DNA of 64,000 bases, taken from Lentisalinibacter salinarum (lineage in GTDB: Bacteria; Pseudomonadota; Gammaproteobacteria; Steroidobacterales; Woeseiaceae). Shown piece by piece: positions 16,167 to 25,625 of this stretch (position 1 is the first letter of the stretch; every line of letters begins with the position of its first letter). The DNA is taken from the NCBI RefSeq assembly GCF_040706555.1, contig NZ_JAPDRH010000001.1:659774-723773 (forward strand), in the 5' to 3' direction. Below the pieces are notes generated by a model. The model was given only the letters and a program-made list of their open reading frames with translations. It ran no database searches and was not told where the DNA came from. A program made the position numbers and the translations under genes.

Positions 16167-17033
16167 ATGAGCGTGATCGGCATAGCCGCGCTGCAACTGG
16201 AAGCGGCCAACGGCGACAACACGGATTCCATGGCGGCGGAGATCGACGCGGTGATGCGCCGGTTCCCGTGGGTGGACATGGTGCTGCTCGGCGAGCTGAA
16301 CGCTTACGGCTCCGATCCGAACTACGCCCAGCCCATGCCGGGAGAGTTCGAGACCCGTTTCGCCGAACTGGCGCGCCGGCACGGCATCTGGCTGGTGCCG
16401 GGCTCGATCATGGAGCGGGACCGCGACGCGTGCTACAACACCGCGCCGGTGATCGACCCGGAGGGCCGGGTCATCGCCCGCTACCGCAAGCAGTTCCCCT
16501 GGCGCCCCTATGAGAAGGGCGTGACGCCGGGATCCGAGTTCGTGGTCTTCGACGTGCCGGGCATCGGCTGCTTCGGCGTCTCCATCTGCTACGACATGTG
16601 GTTCCAGGAGACGCTGCGCACGCTCGCCTGGATGGGCGCCGAGGTCATCCTGCACCCCTCGCTCACCAGCACCATCGACCGCGAGGCCGAGCAGTGCATC
16701 GTGCGGGCGAGCGCGGCCATGTACCAGTGCTACTTCGTCGACGTGAACCTGGCCGGGCCGCTCGGCGTCGGCGGCACCATCGTGGCGGGGCCGGGCGGCG
16801 AGGTCATCCACCAGGCCGGCAAGGGGCGCGAGATCATGGTAATGCGCCTGGACCTCGAGCAGGTGCGCGAGGCGCGCAGGAACGGCTGGCACGGGCTCGG
16901 CCAGCCGCTGAAGAGCTTCCGCGACAGCCGCCTCGAGTTCCCGCCCTACGTGGAAGGGCACGACTCGGAGTATCTGCGCTCGCTCGGCCCGCTGGAGCCG
17001 GCGGCCTCCGCGCGCAGGGACGAGAACGGCTGA
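16167..17033 (+). CDS. carbon-nitrogen hydrolase (nitrilase superfamily)
   Basis: 288 residues from the ATG at 16167. The catalytic triad is visible: E43 (LGELNAYG), K108 (RYRKQFPW) and C141 (SICYDMWF), with the conserved second glutamate at E116. The enzyme hydrolyses an amide or nitrile C-N bond in the cytoplasm. It resembles aliphatic amidase or N-carbamoyl amidohydrolase branches, but the substrate is not clear. The N-terminus shows no signal peptide. It lies 50 bases behind the MocR regulator and shares one base with the MFS gene, so it is in the same operon. Confidence 0.92.
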   Translation: MSVIGIAALQLEAANGDNTDSMAAEIDAVMRRFPWVDMVLLGELNAYGSDPNYAQPMPGEFETRFAELARRHGIWLVPGSIMERDRDACYNTAPVIDPEGRVIARYRKQFPWRPYEKGVTPGSEFVVFDVPGIGCFGVSICYDMWFQETLRTLAWMGAEVILHPSLTSTIDREAEQCIVRASAAMYQCYFVDVNLAGPLGVGGTIVAGPGGEVIHQAGKGREIMVMRLDLEQVREARRNGWHGLGQPLKSFRDSRLEFPPYVEGHDSEYLRSLGPLEPAASARRDENG

Positions 17034-18229
17034 TGCGGGCGGTTGCGCCCAACAGCATGGCGGCGCGGATCTTCCTCGCGTTCCTCGCGACGGCGGGGCT
17101 GTTCTACGTGAACATCATGCCGGCGATTGTGGACGGCCTGAAGGAAGGGCTCGATTTCACCGACCGCCAGGCCGGTTTCGCGGCGTCGGCCAACGTCTAC
17201 GGCGCCGCACTCGGCGCGCTGCTCATCGTCTTCATCGTCCGGCGCATCAGCTGGCGGCCGGTCGCCTACACGCTGCTCGCGACCCTGATCGTGATGGATC
17301 TCCTGTCCATGCTGGTGGCGGCGCCCGGGATCATGATCGCCACGCGTTTCGTGCACGGCTGCGTCGGCGGGGCGCTGGTGGGCGTGGGCTTCTCGGTGAT
17401 CGCGCGGACCCTGCATCCGGACCGCACCTTCGGCGTGCTGCTGTTCATCCAGTTCGGGCTCGGCGGCCTGGGTAACCTCTACATACCGCGGCTGGTCCCG
17501 GTGTTCGGCACCGACGTGCTGTTCCTGTCGCTGATCGCCTTCAGCCTGGCCACCCTGGCCATGGTGCCTTTCCTCGGTCCCTACAAAGCCGATCCGGCAG
17601 CGAGCCCCGTCGCCGACCCGGAAAAGGCGAAGTCGGCTCTGGTGCCGATCGCGCTCGTGCTGCTTTCCATTTTCCTGTTCCAGGCGGCGAACAACGGGCT
17701 GTTCGCCTTCATCATCGGGCTCGGCAAGTTCGAGGGTCTCACCCTCAACTTCATCACCATCACGCTGGCCGTCGCGGGCTGGATCGGGCTGGCCGGCGCC
17801 GGTCTGGTCATCGTCTTCTATACCCGCTACGGGCGCACCATCCCGCTGGCGGCGGCCATGCTGGTCACCATCGCCGCCACCTGGGCCCTGCACTACAGCG
17901 AGAGCGGCACGGTGTACCTGCTGGCGAACTGCGCCGTCGGCATCACCTGGGCGTTCTGCATGTCGTATCTGCTCGGCCTCGTCTCCGCCTTCGACGAGAC
18001 CGGCCAGATGGCCGCGCTCGGCGGCTTCGCCTCGAAGCTGGGCCTGGCCAGCGGCCCGCTCGCGGGCGGCCTGCTGCTCGGCGACAACAACTACGGCCTG
18101 CTCATCAACCTGGCCGTGATCGCGCTGGCATTGAGCACCATCGCCAGCGTGATACCGGCGCGCCTGAAGGACCGGCCGGCGCCGCCGGTGCCACCGGTGC
18201 CCGATGCGCTGGCCGACGAACTGGACTAG
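17033..18229 (+). CDS. MFS transporter
   Basis: 398 residues with about twelve membrane helices. The start ATG at 17033 overlaps the amidase stop by one base (TGATG); the frame is open further upstream inside the amidase gene. The loop after helix 2 (VRRISWRP) and the long central loop (PYKADPAASPVADPEKAKSAL) suit a 6+6 major facilitator. It should move the amide substrate or its product across the inner membrane, judging by its place between an amidase and a TonB receptor. The substrate is not predictable from sequence. Confidence 0.9.
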   Translation: MRAVAPNSMAARIFLAFLATAGLFYVNIMPAIVDGLKEGLDFTDRQAGFAASANVYGAALGALLIVFIVRRISWRPVAYTLLATLIVMDLLSMLVAAPGIMIATRFVHGCVGGALVGVGFSVIARTLHPDRTFGVLLFIQFGLGGLGNLYIPRLVPVFGTDVLFLSLIAFSLATLAMVPFLGPYKADPAASPVADPEKAKSALVPIALVLLSIFLFQAANNGLFAFIIGLGKFEGLTLNFITITLAVAGWIGLAGAGLVIVFYTRYGRTIPLAAAMLVTIAATWALHYSESGTVYLLANCAVGITWAFCMSYLLGLVSAFDETGQMAALGGFASKLGLASGPLAGGLLLGDNNYGLLINLAVIALALSTIASVIPARLKDRPAPPVPPVPDALADELD

Positions 18230-18269
18230 CGGGCGACCCGGAACTGGTACTACGCGGCCTCCGGGGGCT

Positions 18270-18280
18270 CGGGTAATTTG
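18270..18280 (+). promoter_or_regulatory. motif CGGGTAATTTG, copy 2
   Basis: Second copy of the string at 16129-16139, in the gap before the TonB receptor gene. Surrounding bases differ, so the match is confined to this element. Confidence 0.4.
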
Positions 18281-18322
18281 CAATAACCGACGAAATCATC
18301 GAGCGGGATCGGGGGGAACCGA

Positions 18323-20830
18323 ATGGAGAAGCAACTGGAACTGCGGCGCAAGCCGCTGGCCGTCGCCGTTACGGCGGCGTGCATGGCGATGTCGGCGAAC
18401 GCGCCGGCTCAGGAAGGGGCCGGCCCGGTCATCGAGGAGATCCTGGTCACGGCCACCCGGCGCGAGGCGAGCGTTCAGGACATCCCGTACAACATCTCGG
18501 CGATGTCGGGGGACTACCTGGTCGACGTCCACAACGTCGTCAACCAATACGACGTGCTGCGGGCCATGTACGGCGTGACCGTCGTGGACCGGGGCTACCG
18601 GAACTCGGGCACGGTCAACAACATCGTCATCCGCGGCCTGAACGTGGATAACGGCGCGAACGGCGACATCATGCTGAACGCCGTGCCGACCGTGGCCACC
18701 TACTACGACAACACGCCGCTGTTCGCCAACTTCCTGGTGAAGGACATCGAGCGGGTGGAGGTGTTGCGCGGGCCCCAGGGCACGCTGTACGGCTCCGGGT
18801 CGCTGGGCGGCACGGTACGCTACATCGCCAATGCGCCCGACCCCCAGGCCTTCGACGCCAGCGCCGAGGTGGACTTCGGCACCACGTCGGGCTCCGGCGG
18901 CAACAACCTGGCCTTCGACGGCATGATCAACGTGCCCATCGGCGACCGCACGGCGCTGCGGGCGGCCTACAGCCGTATCGACAACGACGGCGTCATCGAC
19001 TACGTCAACGTCTACCAGCTGAACGAGTTCCGCGAGCCGCTGATCGACGTGGACGGCCAGTGCGTGGATCCGCGCGAGGCCACCGACCAGCAGATCCTGT
19101 TCAACACCGGCTGCTTCCGGGAAGCGGAGGACGCCGATACCGTCGAGATCGACTATTACAAGCTGGCGCTGCGCAGCGACATCACGGACTCGCTGAGCGT
19201 GCAGCTGAACTACCACCGCCAGGAAGACGAGATCGGCGCGCGGCGCTCGACCACGGTGGGCGACAACGCCCAGCCGCCGGGCTCCGACCTGTTCTTCGCC
19301 TACGGCGACGACGACAGCGGCCAGGTGATCCTGGAGCCGTCCTCGCGCGAGGTCGACCTGGTCAGCCTGGACGTGGAGGTGGACTTCGGCTTCGCCACGT
19401 TCACGTCGACCACGTCCACCTACGATCACACGGGCGTGGGCGAGAGCGACAACGGCGGCCTGTGGGCGAGCGGCGGCCGCGACTGGAACTTCCTGTTCTA
19501 CGGCGGCCAGTGGCCGCGGCCCATCCAGCGTGCCGAGCGCGGCTACGAGGACGAGGCGTTCATCCAGGAATTCCGGCTGGTGTCGAAGACGGGCGAGAGT
19601 TTCGACTGGATCCTGGGCGCCTACTGGATGGACCAGGAGACCAGCGTCTACCAGCTGAGCTGGAACCCGGGCATGAACCTCTTCAAGAACGCCTGCCGGG
19701 ACACGGGCGACGTCATCTGCACCATCGGTGGCATCTACGGCGGCTTCTGGCCGCGCTTCTACGCCGGCGATCTCAGCGAGATCGACTTCGAGTACGTGCG
19801 CGATACCGACTACGAGGAGCGCGCCGTCTACGGCGAGGTGACCTACCACTTCAGCGATACCTTCCGGCTGACGGGCGGCTTCCGCTGGTTCGACAACGAG
19901 ACGGTGAACGACACCATCCTCGGCTTCCCGCTGCCGCCGGGGTCCACCTCGCCCGCCGCGCCCCAGTCCACCGACAGCGACGACGACGTGCTGGTGAAGC
20001 TGAACGCGTCCTGGGATCTGAACCCGAGCGCCATGCTCTACACCACCTACTCCGAGGGTTACCGCCACGGCGGCGCCCAGGCGGTGCCGAGCCTCGAGAA
20101 CGGCGACCCCTTCGGCGAGCCGAATGCCGAGGCCATCCGCACCTTCGAATCGGACTCGGTGCAGAACTACGAGATCGGCATCAAGGGTGGTACGGACGGG
20201 TTCCAGTACACCGCCGCGGCCTTCTACGTGAACTGGGACGACCCCCAGCTGAACACGACCTCGGCGTTCTTCGGCTTCTACCTCGCCGCCAACGGCCAGG
20301 AGGCCTCCACCCGCGGCATCGAGCTGGAATTCGAGGGCTACCTCACCGACACGCTGCACTACCGGGTGGGTTACACCTGGCTGGAGGCTGAACTCGACAA
20401 GGACTTCATCAGTCCGCAGACGGGAGCCGTGGTGGCGCCGGAGGGCTCGGATCTGCCGGGCGCACCGAACAACACCCTGAGCTTCAACGTGGACAACCGC
20501 TGGCAGGTGGCCGCCGACATGGAGCTCGTGGTCGGCGTGAACGGCTACTACCAGAGCGAGGCGGAGAACTTCGTCAACCAGTCGAGCGTGCTGAACGAAA
20601 CCTACGAGTCGTTCCTGCTGCTGGGTACCTCTGCCTCTCTGACCCGCGACAACTGGCAGGCCACCCTGTACGTGAGGAATCTCACCGACGAAGAAGGCGT
20701 GAGCGGCGGATTCCCATCGGCCTACTGGAGCTCCGATACCGGCATCTTCGAGAACTGGTACGGCAACGGCAATCGCCGGTTCATCGTGGAGCCGCGCACC
20801 ATCGGGCTGAGGCTCGGTTACCGGTTCTAG
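18323..20830 (+). CDS. TonB-dependent receptor
   Basis: 835 residues. A signal peptide ends near ANAPAQ, then the plug domain begins with the TonB-box-like EEILVTATRREASVQDIPYN and includes VEVLRGPQGTLYGSGSLGG. A 22-strand barrel follows and ends in the outer-membrane signature GLRLGYRF. It should import a substrate too large for porins, driven by TonB. The acidic, aromatic-rich barrel is typical of this large family and does not identify the ligand. It lies in the same direction as the amidase and MFS genes, suggesting joint uptake and hydrolysis of one compound class. Confidence 0.95.
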   Translation: MEKQLELRRKPLAVAVTAACMAMSANAPAQEGAGPVIEEILVTATRREASVQDIPYNISAMSGDYLVDVHNVVNQYDVLRAMYGVTVVDRGYRNSGTVNNIVIRGLNVDNGANGDIMLNAVPTVATYYDNTPLFANFLVKDIERVEVLRGPQGTLYGSGSLGGTVRYIANAPDPQAFDASAEVDFGTTSGSGGNNLAFDGMINVPIGDRTALRAAYSRIDNDGVIDYVNVYQLNEFREPLIDVDGQCVDPREATDQQILFNTGCFREAEDADTVEIDYYKLALRSDITDSLSVQLNYHRQEDEIGARRSTTVGDNAQPPGSDLFFAYGDDDSGQVILEPSSREVDLVSLDVEVDFGFATFTSTTSTYDHTGVGESDNGGLWASGGRDWNFLFYGGQWPRPIQRAERGYEDEAFIQEFRLVSKTGESFDWILGAYWMDQETSVYQLSWNPGMNLFKNACRDTGDVICTIGGIYGGFWPRFYAGDLSEIDFEYVRDTDYEERAVYGEVTYHFSDTFRLTGGFRWFDNETVNDTILGFPLPPGSTSPAAPQSTDSDDDVLVKLNASWDLNPSAMLYTTYSEGYRHGGAQAVPSLENGDPFGEPNAEAIRTFESDSVQNYEIGIKGGTDGFQYTAAAFYVNWDDPQLNTTSAFFGFYLAANGQEASTRGIELEFEGYLTDTLHYRVGYTWLEAELDKDFISPQTGAVVAPEGSDLPGAPNNTLSFNVDNRWQVAADMELVVGVNGYYQSEAENFVNQSSVLNETYESFLLLGTSASLTRDNWQATLYVRNLTDEEGVSGGFPSAYWSSDTGIFENWYGNGNRRFIVEPRTIGLRLGYRF

Positions 20831-20851
20831 GTGTCGCATAATGTCCGGGCC

Positions 20852-22462
20852 ATGCGCCCGCATCATCCGGACAGCCCGCCACCGGACGCGGCCTCCACGC
20901 TGGAGGCCCGCGTGCGGGAGCGGATGCGCAGCGGCGATCTCCGCGGCGCCGCCGCGGTCTGTCAGCAGCTGAATCGTCAGCATGCGGATTACGCGCCGGG
21001 CTGGCTGGCGGCCAGCCAGCTCGCGCTGCGCATGCAGAACCCCGGCGGCGCGCTCGCCGCTGCCGGCAAGGCGCTCGAACTCGAGCCGGAACGCACCGTC
21101 CTGCTGCTGCAGCAGGGACTCTGTCTCGCGGCGCTAGGCCGCATGGAGTCACTCGGCGAACTCGTCGACCGGCTGCAGAGCCGTCGGCTGCGCACCGCGT
21201 TCGAGCATTCCACGCTCGGTCTGCTGCTGACCCGGCTGGAGCGTAGGGAGCAGGCCGTCACGCACTACCGGCAGGCCGTCGCGGCCGAACCCGGACACGC
21301 GAAGCACCATTACAACGTGGCGGCGCTCGAGCGCTCCCTCGGCCGCATCGAAGCGGCGGAGTCGTACTTCGACGAAGCCATCCGGCTGGACCCGACCGAC
21401 TACGAGGCATGGAAGATCCGCTCCGAGCTCCGCGGGCAGACGCCGGAGAAGAATCACGTGGCGGCGCTCACGCAATTGCTGGAAGCGGGTATTAAAGACC
21501 CCCGCGGGCGCGTCCACATCCTCTACGCCCTGGCAAAGGAGCTGGAAGACCTCGGCGAGCCGGCCCGCTCGTTCCGGTATCTGCAGGAGGGTGCGGATAC
21601 GCGGCGCGAGTACATGCGTTACGACGTCGGCCGCGACGTCGAGACCATGGCTGCACTGGAGCAGGAATATGGGGCGGATCGATTCGATGGCGCCGTGCCC
21701 GGCGACGACAACGCCGAGGCCATCTTCGTGCTCGGTCTGCCGCGCACCGGCACCACGCTGGTCGAGCGCATCCTCGCGAGCCACACCGACGTCTTCGCGG
21801 CGGGCGAACTGACGAACTTCGCCGAACAGATGATGCAGCAGGTGCGCGCCGTCGGCGACACGCCACCGAAGGACCGGGACGAACTGGTCAGGCGCAGCAC
21901 GCAGCTCGACTTCCGCGCGCTCGGCCGGGCCTACGTCGAGAGCACGCGGCCGTTCACCGGCCATACGCCGCGTTTCATCGACAAGATGCCGCTGAACTTC
22001 CTCTACGTGGGGCTGATCCACCTCGCCCTGCCGGATGCGAAGATCGTGAGCGTGCGGCGCCATCCGCTGGATACCTGCTACGCCATCTACAAGCAGCTGT
22101 TCGTGGACGCCTATCCGTTCTCCTACGATCTCACCGAACTCGGCCGTTACTATGTGGCCTACGACCGCCTCATGCAGCACTGGGAACGGGTGCTGCCCGG
22201 GGTCATGCATACCGTCCGCTACGAGGACCTGGTGGACGACCTGGAATCGGAGGCGCGCGGGCTCGTGGATTACTGCGGGCTCGACTGGCAGGCCCGCTGC
22301 CTCGAGTTCCACGCCAACCCGGAGGCGTCCACCACGGCGAGCACGGTGCAGGTGCGCCGGCCCGTCTATCGCACCTCGGTCGGCCGCTGGAAGGACTATC
22401 GGCGTGAGCTCGCTCCGCTCATCGAGGCGCTGGAGGCCGCCGGTGTGCCGCTGGAGGAATAG
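20852..22462 (+). CDS. TPR-sulfotransferase family protein
   Basis: 536 residues from the ATG at 20852; a GTG at 20831, directly at the receptor stop, is also possible. The N-terminal half (to about residue 230) is tetratricopeptide repeats (for example AESYFDEAIRLDPTDYEAWK). The C-terminal half is a sulfotransferase: 5'-phosphosulfate loop GLPRTGTTLVERIL near 292 and 3'-phosphate motif VRRHPLDTCYAIY near 400. It would transfer sulfate from PAPS to a sugar or peptide. Such fused proteins are often next to TonB receptors; why is unknown. Confidence 0.92.
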   Translation: MRPHHPDSPPPDAASTLEARVRERMRSGDLRGAAAVCQQLNRQHADYAPGWLAASQLALRMQNPGGALAAAGKALELEPERTVLLLQQGLCLAALGRMESLGELVDRLQSRRLRTAFEHSTLGLLLTRLERREQAVTHYRQAVAAEPGHAKHHYNVAALERSLGRIEAAESYFDEAIRLDPTDYEAWKIRSELRGQTPEKNHVAALTQLLEAGIKDPRGRVHILYALAKELEDLGEPARSFRYLQEGADTRREYMRYDVGRDVETMAALEQEYGADRFDGAVPGDDNAEAIFVLGLPRTGTTLVERILASHTDVFAAGELTNFAEQMMQQVRAVGDTPPKDRDELVRRSTQLDFRALGRAYVESTRPFTGHTPRFIDKMPLNFLYVGLIHLALPDAKIVSVRRHPLDTCYAIYKQLFVDAYPFSYDLTELGRYYVAYDRLMQHWERVLPGVMHTVRYEDLVDDLESEARGLVDYCGLDWQARCLEFHANPEASTTASTVQVRRPVYRTSVGRWKDYRRELAPLIEALEAAGVPLEE

Positions 22463-24197
22463 CGCAGCCGGGACGTGCGCGATCCTCGTTCTTCTGCTCG
22501 CGGCGACGGGTCACGCGGCGGAACCACGGGTTCTGTCCGCTGCGTTTCTCCTCGGTGACGCTCCGCTCGGCGAGCCGGTGCCGATGTCCGAGTACGCGCC
22601 GCCAGCCGAGGCATCGTCGCCCCGGCATCGTTTCTCCGGCATGCTACGTCCGGCGTCGACAGCGGCCGACGGCTTCCGGCTGTTACAGGACGAATTCGAC
22701 CGGGCGGCCAGCGTGGGCGGGGCGCTGCGTTCGCTCCCGCGCTTCGACCTCGGCTACGTGCAGGACGGCGGCGACCTGGTGCCGCTGACTCACGGCGTGC
22801 TGCGCACCGACCATCCCTACTGGGAGCTGATCCTGCAGCCGGGCCGGGCCTGGCAGGAACCCGGCGACGGCGGATGGAGCCGGGCCTCGGTACCGTTTGC
22901 GCTGCAGGAGCGTGCCGCCAACTGCACCCACTACGGGGTCATGACCTGGCTGTTCGACGATGCGGGGCGGGTCTCCCGGGCCGCGTGGCAGATCGTCAGC
23001 GAGACCTGCGCCTATCTCCGCTTCGACGCCTGGGGCGTCATGGATATCGGTTACGAAGCGGCGGAGGCCGGTGCGCCGGCGGAGGCACAGCTCGCGCGCT
23101 TCCGCCGCCACGAGGCCGCGCGCCTGCCGGTGCGCCCGCTCGCCCGCCTGGCCGAGGACCACCCGGGCGTGAACCCCTCGTCGCTCGGTGATGCCGACGG
23201 CCTGAAGCGTGGCGACCTCACGGTGATGGGCCTGGTCGCCGGAGGCATCCACTACCGCAGCGATTGCCCGACGCGCTACGGGCCCTATCCTTATTGCACG
23301 AGTCTGCCGCTGCCGTCCTATTCCACGGCCAAATCCCTGTTCGCGGGTGTCGGACTGATGCGGCTCGAGCAAATCAGTCCCGGCGCGTCACAGGCGCCGA
23401 TCGCCTCGCTGATCGAGGCCTGCGATCCCGAGCGCTGGGGCGACGTCACGCTCGAGAACGCGCTCGACATGGCCACGGGCAACTACGACTCGGCGCGGCT
23501 GTACGAGGACGAGGATGCCGCCGGCCACCTGGAGTTCATCTTCTCCGACAGCCACGCTGAGAAGCTCCGCCTGGCCTGCGGCCTGTTCCCGCGCCGCGCC
23601 GAGCCGGGCACGCGCTTCGTCTATCACACCTCCGATACGTATCTGGTCGGCGCGGCGATGCAGCGCCTGCTCGACAGGGGAGGGCAGGCCGACGTCTACC
23701 GGGAACTGCTGGTCGACTCCGTCTGGCGGCCGCTGCGATTGAGTCCGCTGCTGGACGGGACGAAACGCACCTACGACCGCGCGGCCCGGCCTTTCACCGG
23801 CTACGGCCTGACCTACGAGGCGGACGACGTGCTGCGCGCTGCCCGCTGGCTCATGGACGGCGCCGGCCGGATCGGCGGCACGCAGGTGCTGGACCGTGCA
23901 TTGCTGGACGCCGCGCTGCAGCGGCGCCCCGACGACCGCGGGCTCGCGGCCGGGGATGCCCGCGTCCGTTACAACAAGGGGTTCTGGGCTTACGATGCCG
24001 GCCCCGATTTCGACTGCGGGCATCCGGTGTGGGTGCCCTTCATGTCCGGTTTCGGCGGTATTGCCATATCCATGTTCCCGAACGGCGTCATCTACTACTA
24101 CTACTCCGACGGCCATCTGCACCGCTGGGGCAGCGGCCGGGAGGCGGCACACGCCATCGGAGATCTGTGTGACGCGGCGGCGCGGCCCGCCGGATGA
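22443..24197 (+). CDS. exported serine hydrolase, beta-lactamase family
   Basis: The best start is the GTG at 22443, 20 bases inside the sulfotransferase gene. It yields a good signal peptide (CAILVLLLAATGHAA) and a protein of 584 residues. The catalytic motif SxxK is YSTAKS (S294, K297), and YHTSDTYLVG near 394 supplies the tyrosine. The N-terminal 190 residues are beta-rich and unassigned, so it is longer than usual class C-type hydrolases (about 380). It probably acts on an ester or peptide bond in the periplasm. It ends the cluster that began with the MocR regulator. Confidence 0.85.
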   Translation: MCRWRNSAAGTCAILVLLLAATGHAAEPRVLSAAFLLGDAPLGEPVPMSEYAPPAEASSPRHRFSGMLRPASTAADGFRLLQDEFDRAASVGGALRSLPRFDLGYVQDGGDLVPLTHGVLRTDHPYWELILQPGRAWQEPGDGGWSRASVPFALQERAANCTHYGVMTWLFDDAGRVSRAAWQIVSETCAYLRFDAWGVMDIGYEAAEAGAPAEAQLARFRRHEAARLPVRPLARLAEDHPGVNPSSLGDADGLKRGDLTVMGLVAGGIHYRSDCPTRYGPYPYCTSLPLPSYSTAKSLFAGVGLMRLEQISPGASQAPIASLIEACDPERWGDVTLENALDMATGNYDSARLYEDEDAAGHLEFIFSDSHAEKLRLACGLFPRRAEPGTRFVYHTSDTYLVGAAMQRLLDRGGQADVYRELLVDSVWRPLRLSPLLDGTKRTYDRAARPFTGYGLTYEADDVLRAARWLMDGAGRIGGTQVLDRALLDAALQRRPDDRGLAAGDARVRYNKGFWAYDAGPDFDCGHPVWVPFMSGFGGIAISMFPNGVIYYYYSDGHLHRWGSGREAAHAIGDLCDAAARPAG

Positions 24198-24227
24198 ACC
24201 GGTGCCGGGCCGCTTGCCGGACGCCCG

Positions 24228-24512
24228 TCAGTTATTCGCCGTCAACGGATCGATGATCTGCGGCACCTCGGTGATGCTCGCCACCGGAATCCCGCTCAGC
24301 TCCGCATGCTTGCGCACGGTGTCCTCGTCCTTCGCCAGGTACACGCAGTAGGTCTTGTCGCCGCCCACGTAGCTGTGTTGCCACTGGATGTCCTTGCCCA
24401 GCTGGTCGATGGCCTGATTCGAAGCCCGGGCGGCGCCGCAGAGCTCGGTGGTCGACATGGCTCCGACGCCCGGGATCTCGCGCTCGATGATGTATCGCTT
24501 CAGTTGTTCCAT
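24228..24512 (-). CDS. DUF4242 family small protein
   Basis: 94 residues beginning MEQLKRYIIEREIPGVGAM and with GGDKTYCVYLAKDEDTVRKH, the pattern of DUF4242 (SCO4226-type, ferredoxin-like fold; the Streptomyces member binds nickel). Members are often near LysR-type regulators and sit in small stress- or metal-linked units. Here a LysR gene is divergent, with about 100 bases between the two start codons. Confidence 0.85.
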   Translation of the reverse strand: MEQLKRYIIEREIPGVGAMSTTELCGAARASNQAIDQLGKDIQWQHSYVGGDKTYCVYLAKDEDTVRKHAELSGIPVASITEVPQIIDPLTANN

Positions 24513-24616
24513 GGTTCTGCTCCCCCGCTGTGTGTGGGAACTATTTTCTCCGATCCGATCGATCGATCAACGTAAATATTCTTCCTCTTACTAAAGCTGA
24601 CCTTTATTATTGGCCG
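24513..24616. promoter_or_regulatory. divergent promoter region DUF4242/LysR
   Basis: The 104-base gap separates divergent starts and is AT-richer than its flanks. It includes the self-complementary CGATCGATCG (within 24555-24570) and the AT tract TAAATATT, suitable for the LysR protein to act on its neighbour. No experiment supports this. Confidence 0.4.
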
Positions 24617-25549
24617 ATGCCCGGGACGACCCATCTCAGAGCATTGCAGGCCCTGGAGCTGGCGCTACGCACCGGCTCCATGAAGGCCGCGGCGCGGGAA
24701 CTGGCCATTTCGCCGGCCGCGGTCGGCCAGCGTATCCGCGCCCTGGAAGACTACCTGGGCTACGACCTGCTGGTTCGCGGCCGCTCCGGGTTGCGGCCCA
24801 CGCGCGAGCTGGAAGCGGCCATGGCGCACCTCGGCGCGGCCTTCCGCGAGCTGGATACGGTCTCGCAGATCCTCGACTTCCAGCGGGTCGAGGAGATCCA
24901 CATCACCGCCGACCCGGACCTGGCCGAGCTGTGGCTGCGTCCGCGTCTCGAGGCGTTCAAGGCCGAGAATCCGAATTCGCTGTTCTGCCTGAACGGCATC
25001 GGCGACGTGCCCGTGCGACTGGGCGACGCCGACTGCGAGATCTGGTTCGGCCGCAGCCGGGGAGACGAAGAAGAGCAAACCCTGTTCCATGACTACCTTC
25101 TCCCGGTGAGCTCGCCGGCCAACACGGAGCGCATCTCGAAGCTGCCCGAAGAGAGCCGGCTGGAGGGGTTCCCGCTGCTGCACCTGGACCGCTATACCGT
25201 GGATGCCGGGGAGATCGGCTGGAAGGAATGGATCCGGGAGTACGGGCATCGCCGCACGGCGCCGGATCGTGGCATCCGCTACAAGCGGGTGCAGCATGCG
25301 CTGGAAGCGGTCTATGCCAACGCCGGGCTGATGATCTGCGGCTTGTCGCTGGTGCTGGCCGAAGTGGAGGAGGGCGGTCTCTCGCTGCCCTTCGACGTCG
25401 ACAAGGGGACATGGACCAGGGCCGCTTACTGCGTGGCGTTCCGCCCGGACCGCCTGCGGCGTGGCGCGGTGGACCGGTTCCGGGAGTGGTTGCGAGAGCA
25501 GGCCGAGGAAACTCTGGGCCGGCTGCAGGCGCGAGTCGGGGTCGCGTGA
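24617..25549 (+). CDS. LysR-type transcriptional regulator
   Basis: 310 residues from the ATG at 24617; the frame is open back to a GTG at 24530, but that adds 29 residues before the helix-turn-helix. The DNA-binding part is standard (LALRTGSMKAAARELAISPA, then RIRALEDYLGYDLLVRGRSG). The effector-binding region follows, with a C-terminal FREWLREQAEET typical of the GcvA-like branch. It is divergent from the DUF4242 gene and probably regulates it. The effector is unknown. Confidence 0.9.
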   Translation: MPGTTHLRALQALELALRTGSMKAAARELAISPAAVGQRIRALEDYLGYDLLVRGRSGLRPTRELEAAMAHLGAAFRELDTVSQILDFQRVEEIHITADPDLAELWLRPRLEAFKAENPNSLFCLNGIGDVPVRLGDADCEIWFGRSRGDEEEQTLFHDYLLPVSSPANTERISKLPEESRLEGFPLLHLDRYTVDAGEIGWKEWIREYGHRRTAPDRGIRYKRVQHALEAVYANAGLMICGLSLVLAEVEEGGLSLPFDVDKGTWTRAAYCVAFRPDRLRRGAVDRFREWLREQAEETLGRLQARVGVA

Positions 25550-25625
25550 ACCGGGTGATCCGGTGGGTGGCGCCTGAGCGGCCGAGCCGCCCCATGGGAG
25601 CGGCCCGGCCGGCGCCGCAGCGTGG

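Noticed and set aside
18296..20983. An 895-codon open frame on the minus strand across the TonB receptor gene
   Set aside because: It is antisense to a clear receptor gene, has no recognisable domain and is a product of high GC and strong third-position bias.
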